Under the pieces are notes generated by a model. It did no database searches. It was not told the origin of the DNA and was given only the letters and a program-made list of their open reading frames with translations. The position numbers and the translations under genes are program-made. DNA of 33,820 bases from Bacillus sp. FJAT-27245 (lineage in GTDB: Bacteria; Bacillota; Bacilli; Bacillales; Cytobacillaceae), in the NCBI RefSeq assembly GCF_001273955.1, contig NZ_LIGI01000001.1, positions 15,636-49,455 of the forward strand. The letters run 5' to 3'. Shown piece by piece: positions 1-7,859 of the stretch. The first letter of the stretch is position 1, and the number at the start of each line of letters is the position of its first letter.

Positions 1-31
1 GGCCGTCCTGCTTCAAAAAAGAGAAGGATAA
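1..31 (+). CDS. ispF: 3' end of ispF (2-C-methyl-D-erythritol 2,4-cyclodiphosphate synthase), partial
   Basis: Reading from base 2, the frame gives AVLLQKREG and then a TAA stop at 29-31. This resembles the C-terminal end of Bacillus IspF, an enzyme of the non-mevalonate isoprenoid pathway, and ispF lies directly upstream of gltX in B. subtilis and relatives. Only nine residues are inside the window, so the call rests on the short tail plus synteny. No terminator is evident before gltX. Confidence 0.65.
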   Translation, partial: AVLLQKREG

Positions 32-44
32 AGCCCGTCTGGTC

Positions 45-73
45 TTCCAGCATTTAAGCGACAATGGTAAAAT
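45..73 (+). promoter_or_regulatory. Candidate extended -10 promoter for gltX
   Basis: TGGTAAAAT at 65-73 has the form of an extended -10 (TG, one base, TAAAAT). The hexamer 17 bases upstream, TTCCAG at 45-50, is a poor -35. The site lies just after the ispF stop and about 40 bases before the gltX start. It is plausible only because an extended -10 can tolerate a weak -35. Confidence 0.4.
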
Positions 74-115
74 GAAGCTTAAAGAAAATAGAGCAGCACG
101 TTTAGGAGGATTTTT

Positions 116-1573
116 ATGTCAAACACAGTTCGAGTGCGGTACGCGCCAAGCCCGACAGGACATTTACATATTGGAAACGCCCGTACAGCATTATTCAACT
201 ACTTGTTTGCACGAAGCCAGGGCGGTAAATTTATTATCCGCATCGAGGATACGGACAAGAAGCGTAACATTGAGGGCGGAGAAGAAAGCCAGCTGAAATA
301 TTTAAACTGGCTCGGCATCGATTGGGATGAGAGCGTCGATAAAGATGGCGGATACGGCCCTTACAGACAGTCCGAACGGATTGATATTTACAGGAAATAT
401 TATACGCGGCTTATAGAAGAAGGCCATGCTTATAAATGCTACTGCACTGAAGAAGAGCTGGAAGCTGAGCGTGAGGAGCAGTCAGCCCGCGGCGAAACCC
501 CTCATTATTCGGGAAAGTGCCGCCATTTAACGGATGAAGAACGGAGCCGCCTCGAAAGTGAAGGAAGACAGCCGAGTATCCGCCTGAAAGTTCCTGCCGG
601 AAAAGTTTATACCTTCAATGACATTGTAAAGGGAGAAGTAACCTTTGAGTCCGAAGGCATGGGCGATTGGGTCATGATTAAAAAAGACGGTACACCGACA
701 TACAATTTTGCTGTGGCAATTGACGATCACTTGATGGAAATCACTCACGTCCTTCGTGGTGATGACCATATTTCCAATACGCCAAAGCAATTGATGGTCT
801 ATGAAGCACTTGGCTGGGATGCGCCGATTTTTGGCCATATGACCCTCATTGTAAATGAAAGCCGTAAAAAACTTAGCAAGCGGGATGAATCCATCATCCA
901 ATTCATTGAACAGTACGATGAGCTTGGCTATTTGCCGGAAGCGCTGTTCAACTTCATCGCCCTGCTTGGCTGGTCTCCGGCAGGGGAAGAGGAAATATTC
1001 TCAAAAGAAGAGTTCATTGAGATATTTGATTCTGCAAGACTGTCGAAATCCCCGGCTCTTTTTGATAAGCAAAAGCTTGCCTGGATGAACAACCAGTATA
1101 TAAAAAAAGCCGATCTTCACAGGCTTGTGGCAATTTCGCTTCCTCACCTTGTCAAAGCGGGGCTTGTTAAAGAGGAATTGACTGGCCAGGAAAGAGAATG
1201 GGTTGTCAGCCTGATTGCCCTTTTCCAGGAAAAAATGAACTTTGGCGCCGAAATTGTCGAAATGTCGGATATTTTCTTCCGTGAAGACATCAATCCGGAC
1301 GAGGAAGCAAAATCTGTTCTTGCCGAGGAACAGGTCCCTGAGGTGCTGAAGGCGTTCCTTGATGAAATCACAAAGCTTGAAGAATTCAAAGCGGAAGGAA
1401 TCCAGGCTGCAATGAAGGCCGTGCAGAAATCGACAGGCCATAAAGGGAAGAAGCTTTTCATGCCAATCCGCGCTGCTGTAACCGGCCAAACACATGGGCC
1501 GGACCTGCCAAAAACGATTGAATTATTAGGCAGGGAAAAGATTCAAAAGAGATTGAGCGATTTAATTAGTTAA
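116..1573 (+). CDS. gltX: Glutamyl-tRNA synthetase
   Basis: This cytoplasmic class I aminoacyl-tRNA synthetase charges tRNA-Glu. In most Firmicutes it also mischarges tRNA-Gln for later amidation. The 485-residue product has the class I signature HIGN at residues 18-21, after a PSPTG motif, and a KMSKS-type loop KLSKR at 252-256. The anticodon-binding helical region fills the C-terminal third. Length is usual for the Bacillus enzyme. ATG at 116 follows TAGGAGG with good spacing. The stop codon overlaps the -35 of the cysE promoter. No anomalies seen. Confidence 0.98.
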   Translation: MSNTVRVRYAPSPTGHLHIGNARTALFNYLFARSQGGKFIIRIEDTDKKRNIEGGEESQLKYLNWLGIDWDESVDKDGGYGPYRQSERIDIYRKYYTRLIEEGHAYKCYCTEEELEAEREEQSARGETPHYSGKCRHLTDEERSRLESEGRQPSIRLKVPAGKVYTFNDIVKGEVTFESEGMGDWVMIKKDGTPTYNFAVAIDDHLMEITHVLRGDDHISNTPKQLMVYEALGWDAPIFGHMTLIVNESRKKLSKRDESIIQFIEQYDELGYLPEALFNFIALLGWSPAGEEEIFSKEEFIEIFDSARLSKSPALFDKQKLAWMNNQYIKKADLHRLVAISLPHLVKAGLVKEELTGQEREWVVSLIALFQEKMNFGAEIVEMSDIFFREDINPDEEAKSVLAEEQVPEVLKAFLDEITKLEEFKAEGIQAAMKAVQKSTGHKGKKLFMPIRAAVTGQTHGPDLPKTIELLGREKIQKRLSDLIS

Positions 1574-1598
1574 CAATTGGTCTAAAATGGTATATAAT
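1570..1598 (+). promoter_or_regulatory. Sigma-A-type promoter of cysE operon
   Basis: TTAACA (1570-1575) and a perfect TATAAT (1593-1598) are separated by 17 bases. The -35 overlaps the gltX stop codon TAA (1571-1573). Transcription would start near 1605, just upstream of the T-box leader. Confidence 0.75.
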
Positions 1599-1604
1599 AA
1601 ACAA

Positions 1605-1885
1605 TAATTCTATATCAGTAAATCAAAGACGGGGAAAAGTAAAAGAACGAAGCTTGAAAGAGAGAACCATCACCGGCTGAAAGTGGTTTAAGCCTCTCGC
1701 TTTTTTGAAATGCACCCCAGAGTCCCTCCCGAACCGGCGCAGTCCGCAGTAGGAGCAGGGCGGAACCTGCCGTTACCAGGCTTAAGTTGGGGCCGGACCT
1801 CCTTTAAAAGGAGGGGTGCGAAGCCCAAACAGAGTGGAACCGCGCACAAGCGTCTCTGTCTTTATGACAGGGGCGTTTTTTATTT
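1605..1885 (+). promoter_or_regulatory. T-box riboswitch, cysteine-specific, upstream of cysE
   Basis: This leader senses uncharged tRNA and fills most of the gap between gltX and cysE. Stem I is visible: GGGG at 1631-1634 can pair with CCCC at 1714-1717, the specifier-loop AGTA motif is at 1638-1641, and an inner hairpin occupies about 1661-1700. The specifier codon is TGC (Cys) at 1711-1713. The conserved T-box block AGAGTGGAACCGCG is at 1831-1844. Its TGGA bulge (1835-1838) would pair with the 3' end of a tRNA with discriminator U, as expected of tRNA-Cys. A terminator hairpin follows at 1850-1880. By family knowledge, uncharged tRNA-Cys stabilises the antiterminator and turns on cysE-cysS. 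Confidence 0.93.
1850..1880 (+). terminator. T-box regulated terminator
   Basis: An inverted repeat pairs GCGTCTCTGTC-like and GACAGGGGCG arms around TTTAT and is followed by TTTTTT. The 5' arm directly follows the T-box sequence at 1831-1844, the usual mutually exclusive terminator and antiterminator layout. Confidence 0.9.
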
Positions 1886-1930
1886 ATCCGGAAGATTCAC
1901 ACTTATTTTCCTTGGCAGGGAGGGAGAGAA

Positions 1931-2578
1931 ATGTTCAAAACGTTGAAAGAAGACATCGATGTTGTGTTCGAACAGGATCCGGCCGCAAGAAGCACATTCG
2001 AGGTTGTGCTCACGTATTCCGGATTGCATGCCATTTGGGCTCATCGAATTGCCCACGCACTATTCAAGCGGAAGTTCTTCTTTTTGGCTCGTTTGATTTC
2101 ACAAATAAGCCGTTTTTTTACCGGAATTGAAATACATCCTGGCGCGAGGATAGGACGCCGCTTCTTTATTGACCACGGAATGGGCGTGGTCATAGGTGAA
2201 ACATGTGAAATCGGGGATAATGTAACTGTATATCAGGGGGTTACTCTAGGCGGCACAGGAAAAGAAAAAGGCAAACGCCATCCGACCATCCATGACAATG
2301 CCCTGATTGCCGCGGGTGCAAAGGTACTCGGTTCAATTACAATTGGCGAACATGCAAAAGTGGGTGCGGGCTCGGTTGTTTTGAAGGATGTTCCGGCACA
2401 TTCAACTGTTGTCGGCATTCCCGGTAAAATTGTCATCCAAAACGGCATTAAAGTCGGCACGAGGCTGGATCATACGGACTTGCCGGATCCAACCGGCGAC
2501 CGTTTCAAAGAGCTTGAGAAGGAAATTGCAATGCTGAAAGAAGAATTGGAAGCAATCAAAATGAAGGGAGCCAGGTGA
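1931..2578 (+). CDS. cysE: Serine O-acetyltransferase
   Basis: CysE acetylates serine with acetyl-CoA to give O-acetylserine, the first committed step of cysteine synthesis. The 215-residue product has an N-terminal helical part and then a left-handed beta-helix of hexapeptide repeats, roughly residues 65-165, including [14 protein letters not shown] and [21 protein letters not shown] follows a purine-rich AGGGAGGGAGAG site. One base separates its stop from cysS, so the two are co-transcribed and probably translationally coupled. The upstream cysteine T-box fits the function. Confidence 0.97.
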   Translation: MFKTLKEDIDVVFEQDPAARSTFEVVLTYSGLHAIWAHRIAHALFKRKFFFLARLISQISRFFTGIEIHPGARIGRRFFIDHGMGVVIGETCEIGDNVTVYQGVTLGGTGKEKGKRHPTIHDNALIAAGAKVLGSITIGEHAKVGAGSVVLKDVPAHSTVVGIPGKIVIQNGIKVGTRLDHTDLPDPTGDRFKELEKEIAMLKEELEAIKMKGAR

Positions 2579-2579
2579 G

Positions 2580-3977
2580 ATGGCCATTCAGATTTATAAT
2601 ACATTGACAAGGAAAAAAGAGGAGTTTGTTCCGCTTGAAGAAGGAAAGGTAAAAATGTATGTGTGCGGACCAACCGTATACAACTATATCCATATTGGAA
2701 ACGCCCGTCCTGCCATTGTGTTCGACACGGTCAGGCGGTATTTCGAATTCCGCGGCTATGATGTGAACTATATCTCAAATTTCACCGACGTTGACGACAA
2801 GCTTATACGGGCGGCAAAGGAACTTGGCGAGGACGTTCCTGCAATCGCCGAACGATTCATCGACGCCTATTTCGAGGACGTAACCGCTCTCGGGTGCAAA
2901 AGGGCGGACGCTCACCCAAGGGTTACGGAAAGCATGGACATTATCATTGAATTTATTTCGTCATTAATCGACAAAGGCTACGCATACGAATCCAATGGAG
3001 ATGTTTATTTCCGGACGAGGAAATTTGATGGTTATGGAAAACTTTCACATCAATCGATTGATGAGTTGAAAGTTGGCGCCAGGATTGAGCGGGGTGAGAA
3101 GAAACAGGACGCGCTTGATTTTGCTCTCTGGAAAGCAGCGAAGGAAGGCGAAATTTACTGGGAAAGCCCTTGGGGCAAAGGCCGTCCGGGCTGGCATATT
3201 GAATGCTCGGCAATGGCGAAGAAATATCTTGGCGACACAATTGACATCCATGCGGGCGGACAGGACTTGGCGTTTCCGCATCATGAAAACGAAATCGCAC
3301 AGTCGGAGGCGCTGACCGGAAAGACATTTGCCCGCTACTGGATGCATAACGGATATATTAACATTGACAATGAAAAAATGTCGAAATCACTCGGAAATTT
3401 CGTCCTCGTCCATGACATCATTAAAAAACATGATCCGCAGGTTCTCCGTTTCTTTATGCTATCGGTCCATTACCGGAATCCGATAAATTACAGCGAAGAG
3501 CTGCTTGAAAACACAATAGCCGCATTGGAAAGGCTGAAGACCTCTTACCAAAACCTGAAACACAGGAAGGAATCAAGTACGGGGCTGACGGAAGACAATG
3601 GCCAATGGATTACGGAAGTCGAGGCGCTTAGGGAACGATTCATTAAGGAAATGGACGACGATTTTAATACAGCCAATGCTGTTTCAGTCCTGTTTGACCT
3701 ATCGAAATTGGCCAATCAATATCTCTTGGAAAAGACGACAGCTGTCGAAGTCATTGACCGTTTTACAAAGGAATTCGAGGAACTTTTTGATGTGCTCGGT
3801 TTGAATGTTGGCGCTGAAGAACTGCTTGATGAAGAAATCGAAGCCCTGATTGAGAAGAGGAACCAGGCCAGGAAAGACAGGGACTTCAAGCTGTCCGATG
3901 AAATTAGGGACCAGCTGAAGGACATGAATATCATTCTCGAAGACACGCCTCAGGGTACAAGATGGAAAAGAGGCTGA
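2580..3977 (+). CDS. cysS: Cysteinyl-tRNA synthetase
   Basis: This class I synthetase charges tRNA-Cys in the cytoplasm. The 465-residue product carries HIGN at 38-41 and KMSKS at 266-270. The four conserved zinc ligands used for cysteine discrimination are C29, C209, H234 and E238. The C-terminal segment is the helical anticodon-binding region. ATG lies one base after the cysE stop. Under the shared T-box, cysteine synthesis and charging would respond together to uncharged tRNA-Cys. Confidence 0.98.
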   Translation: MAIQIYNTLTRKKEEFVPLEEGKVKMYVCGPTVYNYIHIGNARPAIVFDTVRRYFEFRGYDVNYISNFTDVDDKLIRAAKELGEDVPAIAERFIDAYFEDVTALGCKRADAHPRVTESMDIIIEFISSLIDKGYAYESNGDVYFRTRKFDGYGKLSHQSIDELKVGARIERGEKKQDALDFALWKAAKEGEIYWESPWGKGRPGWHIECSAMAKKYLGDTIDIHAGGQDLAFPHHENEIAQSEALTGKTFARYWMHNGYINIDNEKMSKSLGNFVLVHDIIKKHDPQVLRFFMLSVHYRNPINYSEELLENTIAALERLKTSYQNLKHRKESSTGLTEDNGQWITEVEALRERFIKEMDDDFNTANAVSVLFDLSKLANQYLLEKTTAVEVIDRFTKEFEELFDVLGLNVGAEELLDEEIEALIEKRNQARKDRDFKLSDEIRDQLKDMNIILEDTPQGTRWKRG

Positions 3978-3979
3978 GT

Positions 3980-4408
3980 ATGCTCCAATACGAAACAACC
4001 ATTGACGAAAAACAGCTGAACAGCCTTGCGCTTGCCTATATGGGGGATGCGGTGCTTGAAGTCTATGTCCGGCGCCACCTTCTGCAAAAAGGTACGGTCA
4101 AGCCGCACCGTCTCCATGTGGAAGCGACAAAATACGTATCTGCGAAAGCCCAGTCACAAATACTTTTTAGCTTTATGGATGAAGGCCTGCTTTCCGAAAA
4201 TGAAATGGCTGTAGTGAAAAGGGGCAGGAATGCGAAATCCGGTTCGGTGCCAAAAAATACAGATGTGGTAACCTACAGGCACAGCACTGCCTTCGAGGCA
4301 CTGATAGGAACTCTCTATTTAGCGGGCAATAATGAGCGGCTTGAAGAGCTTGTTGAAAAAGCATTTGCGTATGTTGAGGGCACGAAAGGAAGGATTAAGG
4401 ATGAGTGA
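3980..4408 (+). CDS. mrnC: Mini-ribonuclease III (23S rRNA maturation)
   Basis: Mini-RNase III lacks the double-stranded RNA-binding domain and trims 23S rRNA precursor ends in Bacillus. The 142-residue product has the RNase III core motif [12 protein letters not shown], with a probable catalytic D23, and a second conserved acidic residue E106 in STAFEAL. The internal RGRNAKSG motif is typical. I chose ATG 3980 over in-frame ATG 3962 because 3980 has AGAGG six bases upstream and lies just after the cysS stop, and its protein aligns with the family N-terminus. The 3' end overlaps rlmB by 8 bases. Confidence 0.92.
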   Translation: MLQYETTIDEKQLNSLALAYMGDAVLEVYVRRHLLQKGTVKPHRLHVEATKYVSAKAQSQILFSFMDEGLLSENEMAVVKRGRNAKSGSVPKNTDVVTYRHSTAFEALIGTLYLAGNNERLEELVEKAFAYVEGTKGRIKDE

Positions 4409-5144
4409 GGATACAATCGTTGGAAAAAACCCCGTGCTGGAAGCATTAAGGTCAAAACGGGATATCAATAAAATCCTGATCGCTGAAGGTTCGCAGCGCG
4501 GCCAAATGCAACAAATTACAGAATTGGCCAAGGAAGCGAATGTCATTGTCCAATATGTGCCAAAGAAGAAAATCGACCAGCTGGCCGAAGGAAACCATCA
4601 AGGGGTGCTGGCCTATGTGGCCGCATACCAATATGCCGAGCTGGATGACCTTTTTGATGCGGCAAAGAAGAGAAGCGAGGAGCCGTTTTTTCTGATTCTT
4701 GATGAAATCGAGGATCCTCATAATCTTGGCTCCATCATGAGGACAGCCGATGCGGTGGGCGCCCACGGCATCATCATCCCGAAGCGGAGGGCAGTAGGAC
4801 TTACATCAACAGTTGCAAAAGCATCGACCGGGGCGATTGAATACATCCCTGTTGCCCGGGTTACAAACCTTGCCCGGACAATTGATGAATTGAAAGAGCG
4901 CGGCGTCTGGATCGCGGGGACGGATGCGAAAGGAAGCGTGGATTACCGGAAACAGGATTTTACTATGCCGCTTGGGCTCGTCATTGGCAGTGAAGGAAAG
5001 GGAATGGGCAGGTTGATTCGTGAAAAATGCGATTTCCTCGTTCATTTGCCTATGGCTGGGAAGGTAACTTCACTGAATGCGTCAGTGGCTGCGGCATTGC
5101 TGATGTACGAGGTATACCGCAGGCGCCACCCGCTCGAGGGATAA
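4401..5144 (+). CDS. rlmB: 23S rRNA 2'-O-methyltransferase RlmB (SpoU/TrmH family)
   Basis: This SPOUT-class, SAM-dependent methyltransferase is predicted to 2'-O-methylate a 23S rRNA guanosine. The 247-residue product starts [16 protein letters not shown], the usual N-terminal substrate-binding domain. It has the SpoU motifs [26 protein letters not shown] (about 195-202) and [14 protein letters not shown] (224-237), which form the knotted SAM site. The start at 4401 overlaps mrnC by 8 bases with AGGAAGG seven bases upstream. An in-frame ATG at 4332 would add a tail unlike the family. Confidence 0.94.
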   Translation: MSEDTIVGKNPVLEALRSKRDINKILIAEGSQRGQMQQITELAKEANVIVQYVPKKKIDQLAEGNHQGVLAYVAAYQYAELDDLFDAAKKRSEEPFFLILDEIEDPHNLGSIMRTADAVGAHGIIIPKRRAVGLTSTVAKASTGAIEYIPVARVTNLARTIDELKERGVWIAGTDAKGSVDYRKQDFTMPLGLVIGSEGKGMGRLIREKCDFLVHLPMAGKVTSLNASVAAALLMYEVYRRRHPLEG

Positions 5145-5146
5145 GG

Positions 5147-5656
5147 ATGGATATCCTTTTAGTTGACGGCTACAACATTATCGGCGCCTGGCCGGAACTT
5201 AGGGAATTGAAGGCCCGGGACCTGGCCGCCGCCAGGGACAGGCTGATTGAGTTGATGGCGGAATACCAAGGATACTCCGGCTATCGTGTAATAGTTGTTT
5301 TTGATGCCCATTATGTGCAAGGGATAGAAAAGAAATTTAAAAACCATCAAGTCGAAGTCATTTTCACTCGCGAGAATGAATCCGCTGATGAAAGGATTGA
5401 AAAGCTGGCTGTCAAACTGGGCAATAGAAAAACACAAATCCATGTAGCTACGTCCGATTTTACAGAACAATGGGTCATTTTTGGACAAGGCGCATTGCGA
5501 AAGTCAGCCAGGGAGCTTCTTATCGAAATGGCAGGAATCGAAAGAAAAATTGAAAAAAGCGTAAAGAAAATCCAGGAAAAGAAGCCTGTAACCCGAATTC
5601 AGATAAGTGAAGATTTGGCAGAAATTTTCGAAAAGTGGCGCAGAGGCGAAAAATGA
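5147..5656 (+). CDS. rae1: Ribosome-associated endoribonuclease, YacP/Rae1 NYN-PIN family
   Basis: The 169-residue protein begins MDILLVDGYNIIGAW, the hallmark of the NYN/PIN-like nuclease fold, with a metal-binding Asp near residue 7. It matches the YacP family; in B. subtilis this protein (Rae1) is reported to cleave mRNA in the ribosomal A site. A basic, helical C-terminus follows. ATG 5147 lies two bases after the rlmB stop, with GAGGG six bases before it. An upstream in-frame ATG at 5027 lies inside rlmB and gives an unrelated tail, so it was rejected. Confidence 0.9.
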   Translation: MDILLVDGYNIIGAWPELRELKARDLAAARDRLIELMAEYQGYSGYRVIVVFDAHYVQGIEKKFKNHQVEVIFTRENESADERIEKLAVKLGNRKTQIHVATSDFTEQWVIFGQGALRKSARELLIEMAGIERKIEKSVKKIQEKKPVTRIQISEDLAEIFEKWRRGEK

Positions 5657-5659
5657 ACA

Positions 5660-5689
5660 TTGACGCTTAAAAAATACCTACTGTATAAT
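5660..5689 (+). promoter_or_regulatory. Sigma-A-type promoter of sigH
   Basis: TTGACG (5660-5665) and a perfect TATAAT (5684-5689) have an 18-base spacer. Transcription would start near 5696, about 30 bases before the GTG start. In B. subtilis sigH also has a sigma-A promoter, controlled by AbrB. I see no defined AbrB site here, as its targets have no strict consensus. Confidence 0.78.
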
Positions 5690-5726
5690 ATTTCTAACTA
5701 TGCATGTGCATGCGAGGGGGATCTCA

Positions 5727-6377
5727 GTGAGTGTGGATGTAAGGTCGAGGGCAGGCGATGAGTTTCTGATTATGGAAGATGAGGAGATCGTGTTTTTGGT
5801 GCACAGCGGCAATAGCGAGGCCCTGGACTACCTGATCCACAAGTATCGCAATTTTGTCAGGGCCAAAGCCAGGTCCTATTTCCTGATTGGTGCCGACAAG
5901 GAAGATATTGTCCAGGAAGGCATGATCGGGCTGTATAAGGCAATCCGGGATTTTCGTGACGACAAACTCACTTCCTTCAAGGCATTCGCCGAGCTTTGCA
6001 TTACGCGGCAAATCATTACGGCGATCAAAACAGCCACCAGGCAAAAGCATATACCGCTGAATTCCTATGTTTCGTTGGACAAGCCGATATTCGATGACGA
6101 ATCCGACCGGACTCTTATGGATGTCCTGAGCGGAACGAAGGCGACGGACCCGGAACAGCTTATCATAAACCAGGAGGAATTCGACCATATCGAAATAAAA
6201 ATGAGCGAACTCCTAAGCGACCTGGAGCGGAAAGTCCTTGCTCTTTACCTGGACGGCCAATCGTACCAGGAAATTTCCGAAGAGCTGAACCGCCATGTGA
6301 AGTCGATTGATAATGCTCTCCAGCGGGTAAAGCGGAAATTGGAGCGTTATCTGGAAATCCGCGAATATTCCCATTAG
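5727..6377 (+). CDS. sigH: RNA polymerase sigma factor SigH (sigma-30)
   Basis: SigH directs RNA polymerase to early stationary-phase, competence and sporulation genes in Bacillus. The 216-residue product has the sigma-70 region 2 core around LDYLIHKYRNFVRAKARS and EDIVQEGMIGLYKAIRDF, and a C-terminal region 4 helix-turn-helix around SYQEISEELNRHVKSIDNAL. I chose GTG 5727 because GAGGGGG (5714-5720) sits six bases upstream. The in-frame ATG at 5700 has no SD and lies almost at the predicted transcript start. No clear terminator follows. Confidence 0.95.
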   Translation: MSVDVRSRAGDEFLIMEDEEIVFLVHSGNSEALDYLIHKYRNFVRAKARSYFLIGADKEDIVQEGMIGLYKAIRDFRDDKLTSFKAFAELCITRQIITAIKTATRQKHIPLNSYVSLDKPIFDDESDRTLMDVLSGTKATDPEQLIINQEEFDHIEIKMSELLSDLERKVLALYLDGQSYQEISEELNRHVKSIDNALQRVKRKLERYLEIREYSH

Positions 6378-6423
6378 GCGTTCTGGAGATTTGTCTTTTC
6401 CATGAAACCCTTTACAGTGCTTA

Positions 6424-6452
6424 TTGACAGTTCTTGGTGGGCGTGATACAGT
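6424..6452 (+). promoter_or_regulatory. Extended -10 promoter of rpmG-secE
   Basis: TTGACA (6424-6429), a 17-base spacer and TACAGT (6447-6452). The spacer ends in TGA (6444-6446), so this is an extended -10. It lies 34 bases before the rpmG start codon and separates this unit from sigH. Confidence 0.75.
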
Positions 6453-6485
6453 TTTAAGGACAAAAAACTGGCAGCAGGTGACGAA

Positions 6486-6632
6486 ATGACAAAAAAAGCA
6501 GTCCTTGCCTGTTCTGTTTGCGGTTCACGGAATTACTCAACAGCAAGCAACCAGGCCAGGGACGAACGTCTGGAACTAAAAAAGTACTGTAAAACCTGTA
6601 ATGCTTCCACGGTTCACAAAGAAACCCGGTAG
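6486..6632 (+). CDS. rpmG: 50S ribosomal protein L33, zinc-ribbon type
   Basis: The translation from ATG 6486 is 48 residues, beginning [17 protein letters not shown] and ending STVHKETR. It has two CxxC pairs, C9/C12 and C35/C38, so it is the zinc-binding (C+) form of L33. Many Bacillus genomes carry zinc and non-zinc L33 paralogues that swap under zinc limitation; this locus, before secE, matches rpmGB. AGGTG ends five bases before the ATG. The gene is short and easily missed. Confidence 0.93.
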   Translation: MTKKAVLACSVCGSRNYSTASNQARDERLELKKYCKTCNASTVHKETR

Positions 6633-6669
6633 GAAGGCAGGAATTGTATATAGATGGAGGTCACGAACA

Positions 6670-6852
6670 ATGCAGCGCATAACGAATTTTTTTCGCGATA
6701 TAGCTCGTGAAATGAGAAAAGTCAGCTGGCCGAAGAAGGAAGAACTTACCCGTTATACGATAACTGTTATCACGACTGTGGCGATTTTCGCCGTATTCTT
6801 TGCGGTGGTCGACCTTGGCATTTCAAAACTGATTCGATTAATTCTTGAATAA
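6670..6852 (+). CDS. secE: Preprotein translocase subunit SecE
   Basis: SecE is the small clamp subunit of the SecYEG protein-export channel. The 60-residue product has an amphipathic N-terminus with the conserved MRKVSWPKKEEL motif (about residues 15-26) and one membrane span at about 29-51. The start is ATG 6670, with GGAGGT eight bases upstream. An in-frame ATG at 6601 overlaps rpmG and would add 23 unrelated residues. Length and single span match the Gram-positive form. It is probably co-transcribed with rpmG. Confidence 0.95.
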   Translation: MQRITNFFRDIAREMRKVSWPKKEELTRYTITVITTVAIFAVFFAVVDLGISKLIRLILE

Positions 6853-6866
6853 ACATAACCCGTTCA

Positions 6867-6875
6867 TGGTATAAT
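6867..6875 (+). promoter_or_regulatory. Extended -10 promoter between secE and its terminator
   Basis: TGGTATAAT is a perfect extended -10 with consensus TATAAT at 6870-6875. The best upstream hexamer is TTGAAT (6845-6850), at a 19-base spacing. A transcript would start near 6882 and meet the terminator at 6901-6924 after about 20 bases, so any mRNA reaching nusG must read through it. Confidence 0.55.
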
Positions 6876-6900
6876 GGGAAATAATCAAGGAAATTTCTAC

Positions 6901-6924
6901 AAAGCCCGGTTTAACGGGTTTTTT
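6901..6924 (+). terminator. Intrinsic terminator after secE
   Basis: AAAGCCCG (6901-6908) pairs with CGGGTTTT (6915-6922), including one G-T, around the loop GTTTAA. The T run spans 6919-6924. The GC core is only four pairs, so it may terminate partially and act as an attenuator before nusG. Confidence 0.65.
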
Positions 6925-7003
6925 CATTTGGTGTGAGAAAAGCGAAAGCAGCCGTTTAGCGCCGTATGGACTGGAGGGCCCCGATGGAGATAAAGTGAAA
7001 CTT

Positions 7004-7030
7004 CCATCAGCGGTGGTTTTCCGCTGATGG
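7004..7030 (+). other. 10-bp perfect hairpin inside repeat element
   Basis: CCATCAGCGG (7004-7013) and CCGCTGATGG (7021-7030) form a perfect stem with a 7-base loop. AACT/AGTT outside can extend it past a T mismatch. No T run follows, so it is not a terminator. Confidence 0.75.
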
Positions 7031-7050
7031 TTAGTTGAACGAATCGGACC

Positions 7051-7089
7051 TTTAGGGACAGTTGCCCTTTAGGGCTTACTGTCCCTTAA
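7051..7089 (+). other. Nested hairpin inside repeat element
   Basis: AGGGACAGT (7054-7062) pairs with ACTGTCCCT (7078-7086). A second stem, GCCC/GGGC (7064-7067, 7072-7075), is nested in the loop. The arms are followed by AAC rather than T residues. Confidence 0.7.
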
Positions 7090-7240
7090 CGGTGGGATAA
7101 AGGAAACACGAAGAGCGAAGCGATTCGATGTTGACTTATCGTAGCGAGGGGACTGAAGTCCACTAGGCGCTGGCTGCTGGAGCTAGACAGTGAGAAAAGC
7201 GAAAGCAGCCGTTTAGCGCTGATGGTGAAAAAGAAGATGC

Positions 7241-7272
7241 AGGGAGGGACGGACTTTTAGTCCTTTAAAATG
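7241..7272 (+). promoter_or_regulatory. nusG ribosome-binding region with hairpin in the spacer
   Basis: The only SD-like site for nusG is AGGGAGGG at 7241-7248, 21 bases before the ATG at 7270. The spacer contains a 5-bp hairpin, GGACT (7251-7255) with AGTCC (7259-7263) and loop TTT. If it folds, the effective SD-to-start distance becomes 8 bases. A competing fold pairs 7244-7250 (SD bases) with 7260-7266 and would hide the SD. A TAG at 7258-7260 excludes an upstream in-frame start. Confidence 0.6.
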
Positions 7273-7803
7273 GAAAAGAATTGGTATGTGGTCCATACGT
7301 ATTCCGGATATGAAAATAAGGTTAAGGCGAACCTTGAAAAACGCGTCGAATCAATGGGAATGCAAGATAAAATTTTTCGCGTGGTCGTTCCGGAAGAAGA
7401 AGAAACAGATTTCAAAAATGGCAAAAAGAAAACAGTCAAACGCAAAGTATTCCCAGGCTATGTACTTGTCGAGATTGTCATGACCGACGATTCATGGTAT
7501 GTAGTACGGAATACGCCTGGAGTCACAGGTTTTGTTGGTTCGGCCGGGTCTGGTTCGAAACCAACCCCGCTGCTTCCCGAGGAAGTTTCAGTCATCTTAA
7601 AGAGGATGGGCGTGGAAGAGAAACGGGTTGATGTCAATTTCGAAATTGGCGAGACTGTCAGGGTCAAGGAAGGGCCATTTACGGATAAGACAGGCATTAT
7701 TGAAGAAATGGATAAAACGAAGTCGAAGCTCCGTGTACTTGTCGACATGTTTGGCCGCGATACGCCGGTTGAACTCGATTTCTCACAAATTGACAAGTTA
7801 TAA
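7270..7803 (+). CDS. nusG: Transcription termination/antitermination factor NusG
   Basis: NusG binds RNA polymerase and modulates pausing and Rho-dependent termination. The 177-residue product has an N-terminal NGN domain (about 1-110: NWYVVHTYSGYENKVK, KVFPGYVLVE, VRNTPGVTGFVG) and a C-terminal KOW domain (about 120-177: ETVRVKEGPF, VDMFGRDTPVELDF). Length equals that of B. subtilis NusG. ATG 7270 is the only reasonable start, since MEKNWYVVHTY is the conserved N-terminus, but its SD is unusually far (see 7241-7272). No terminator follows before rplK. Confidence 0.97.
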   Translation: MEKNWYVVHTYSGYENKVKANLEKRVESMGMQDKIFRVVVPEEEETDFKNGKKKTVKRKVFPGYVLVEIVMTDDSWYVVRNTPGVTGFVGSAGSGSKPTPLLPEEVSVILKRMGVEEKRVDVNFEIGETVRVKEGPFTDKTGIIEEMDKTKSKLRVLVDMFGRDTPVELDFSQIDKL

Positions 7804-7859
7804 CTGCTCCCGCGGCAACGCAGGATAAAAGAAAAAATTGACTGATAGTGTAAAATAGC

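Larger units (their letters stand above)
6933..7219 (+). repeat. MITE-like intergenic repeat element with a second partial copy of its left end
   Basis: This non-coding block fills most of the 417-base secE-nusG gap. A perfect 30-base direct repeat occurs at 6933-6962 and 7190-7219. Imperfect terminal inverted repeats lie at 6941-6963 and 7166-7184, sharing the AGC, AGCAGCC and AGCGCC blocks with a 4-base insertion on the left. Between them are two strong hairpins: CCATCAGCGG/CCGCTGATGG (7004-7030) and AGGGACAGT/ACTGTCCCT (7054-7086). No ORF of useful size is present. It resembles the small mobile or structural intergenic repeats scattered in Bacillaceae genomes. Copy number elsewhere cannot be seen here. 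Confidence 0.65.

Noticed and set aside
72-296. 74-codon frame overlapping the gltX start
   Set aside because: Overlaps the conserved HIGH region of gltX in another frame and resembles nothing known.
1710-1946. Open frames through the cysE leader
   Set aside because: The region is fully explained by the T-box leader; the Pro/Arg-rich translations have no support.
5700-5726. ATG 5700 as sigH start
   Set aside because: No SD and almost coincident with the predicted transcript start; GTG 5727 has GAGGGGG at ideal spacing.
6933-7219. CRISPR array or riboswitch in the secE-nusG gap
   Set aside because: Only two repeat copies 257 bases apart with no regular spacers, and no known aptamer motif seen; a MITE-like repeat fits better.
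7838-7856. TTGACT and TAAAAT as a promoter for rplK
   Set aside because: Only 7 bases separate them; the TTGAAA-17-TGGTAACAT pair at 7860-7888 is better.
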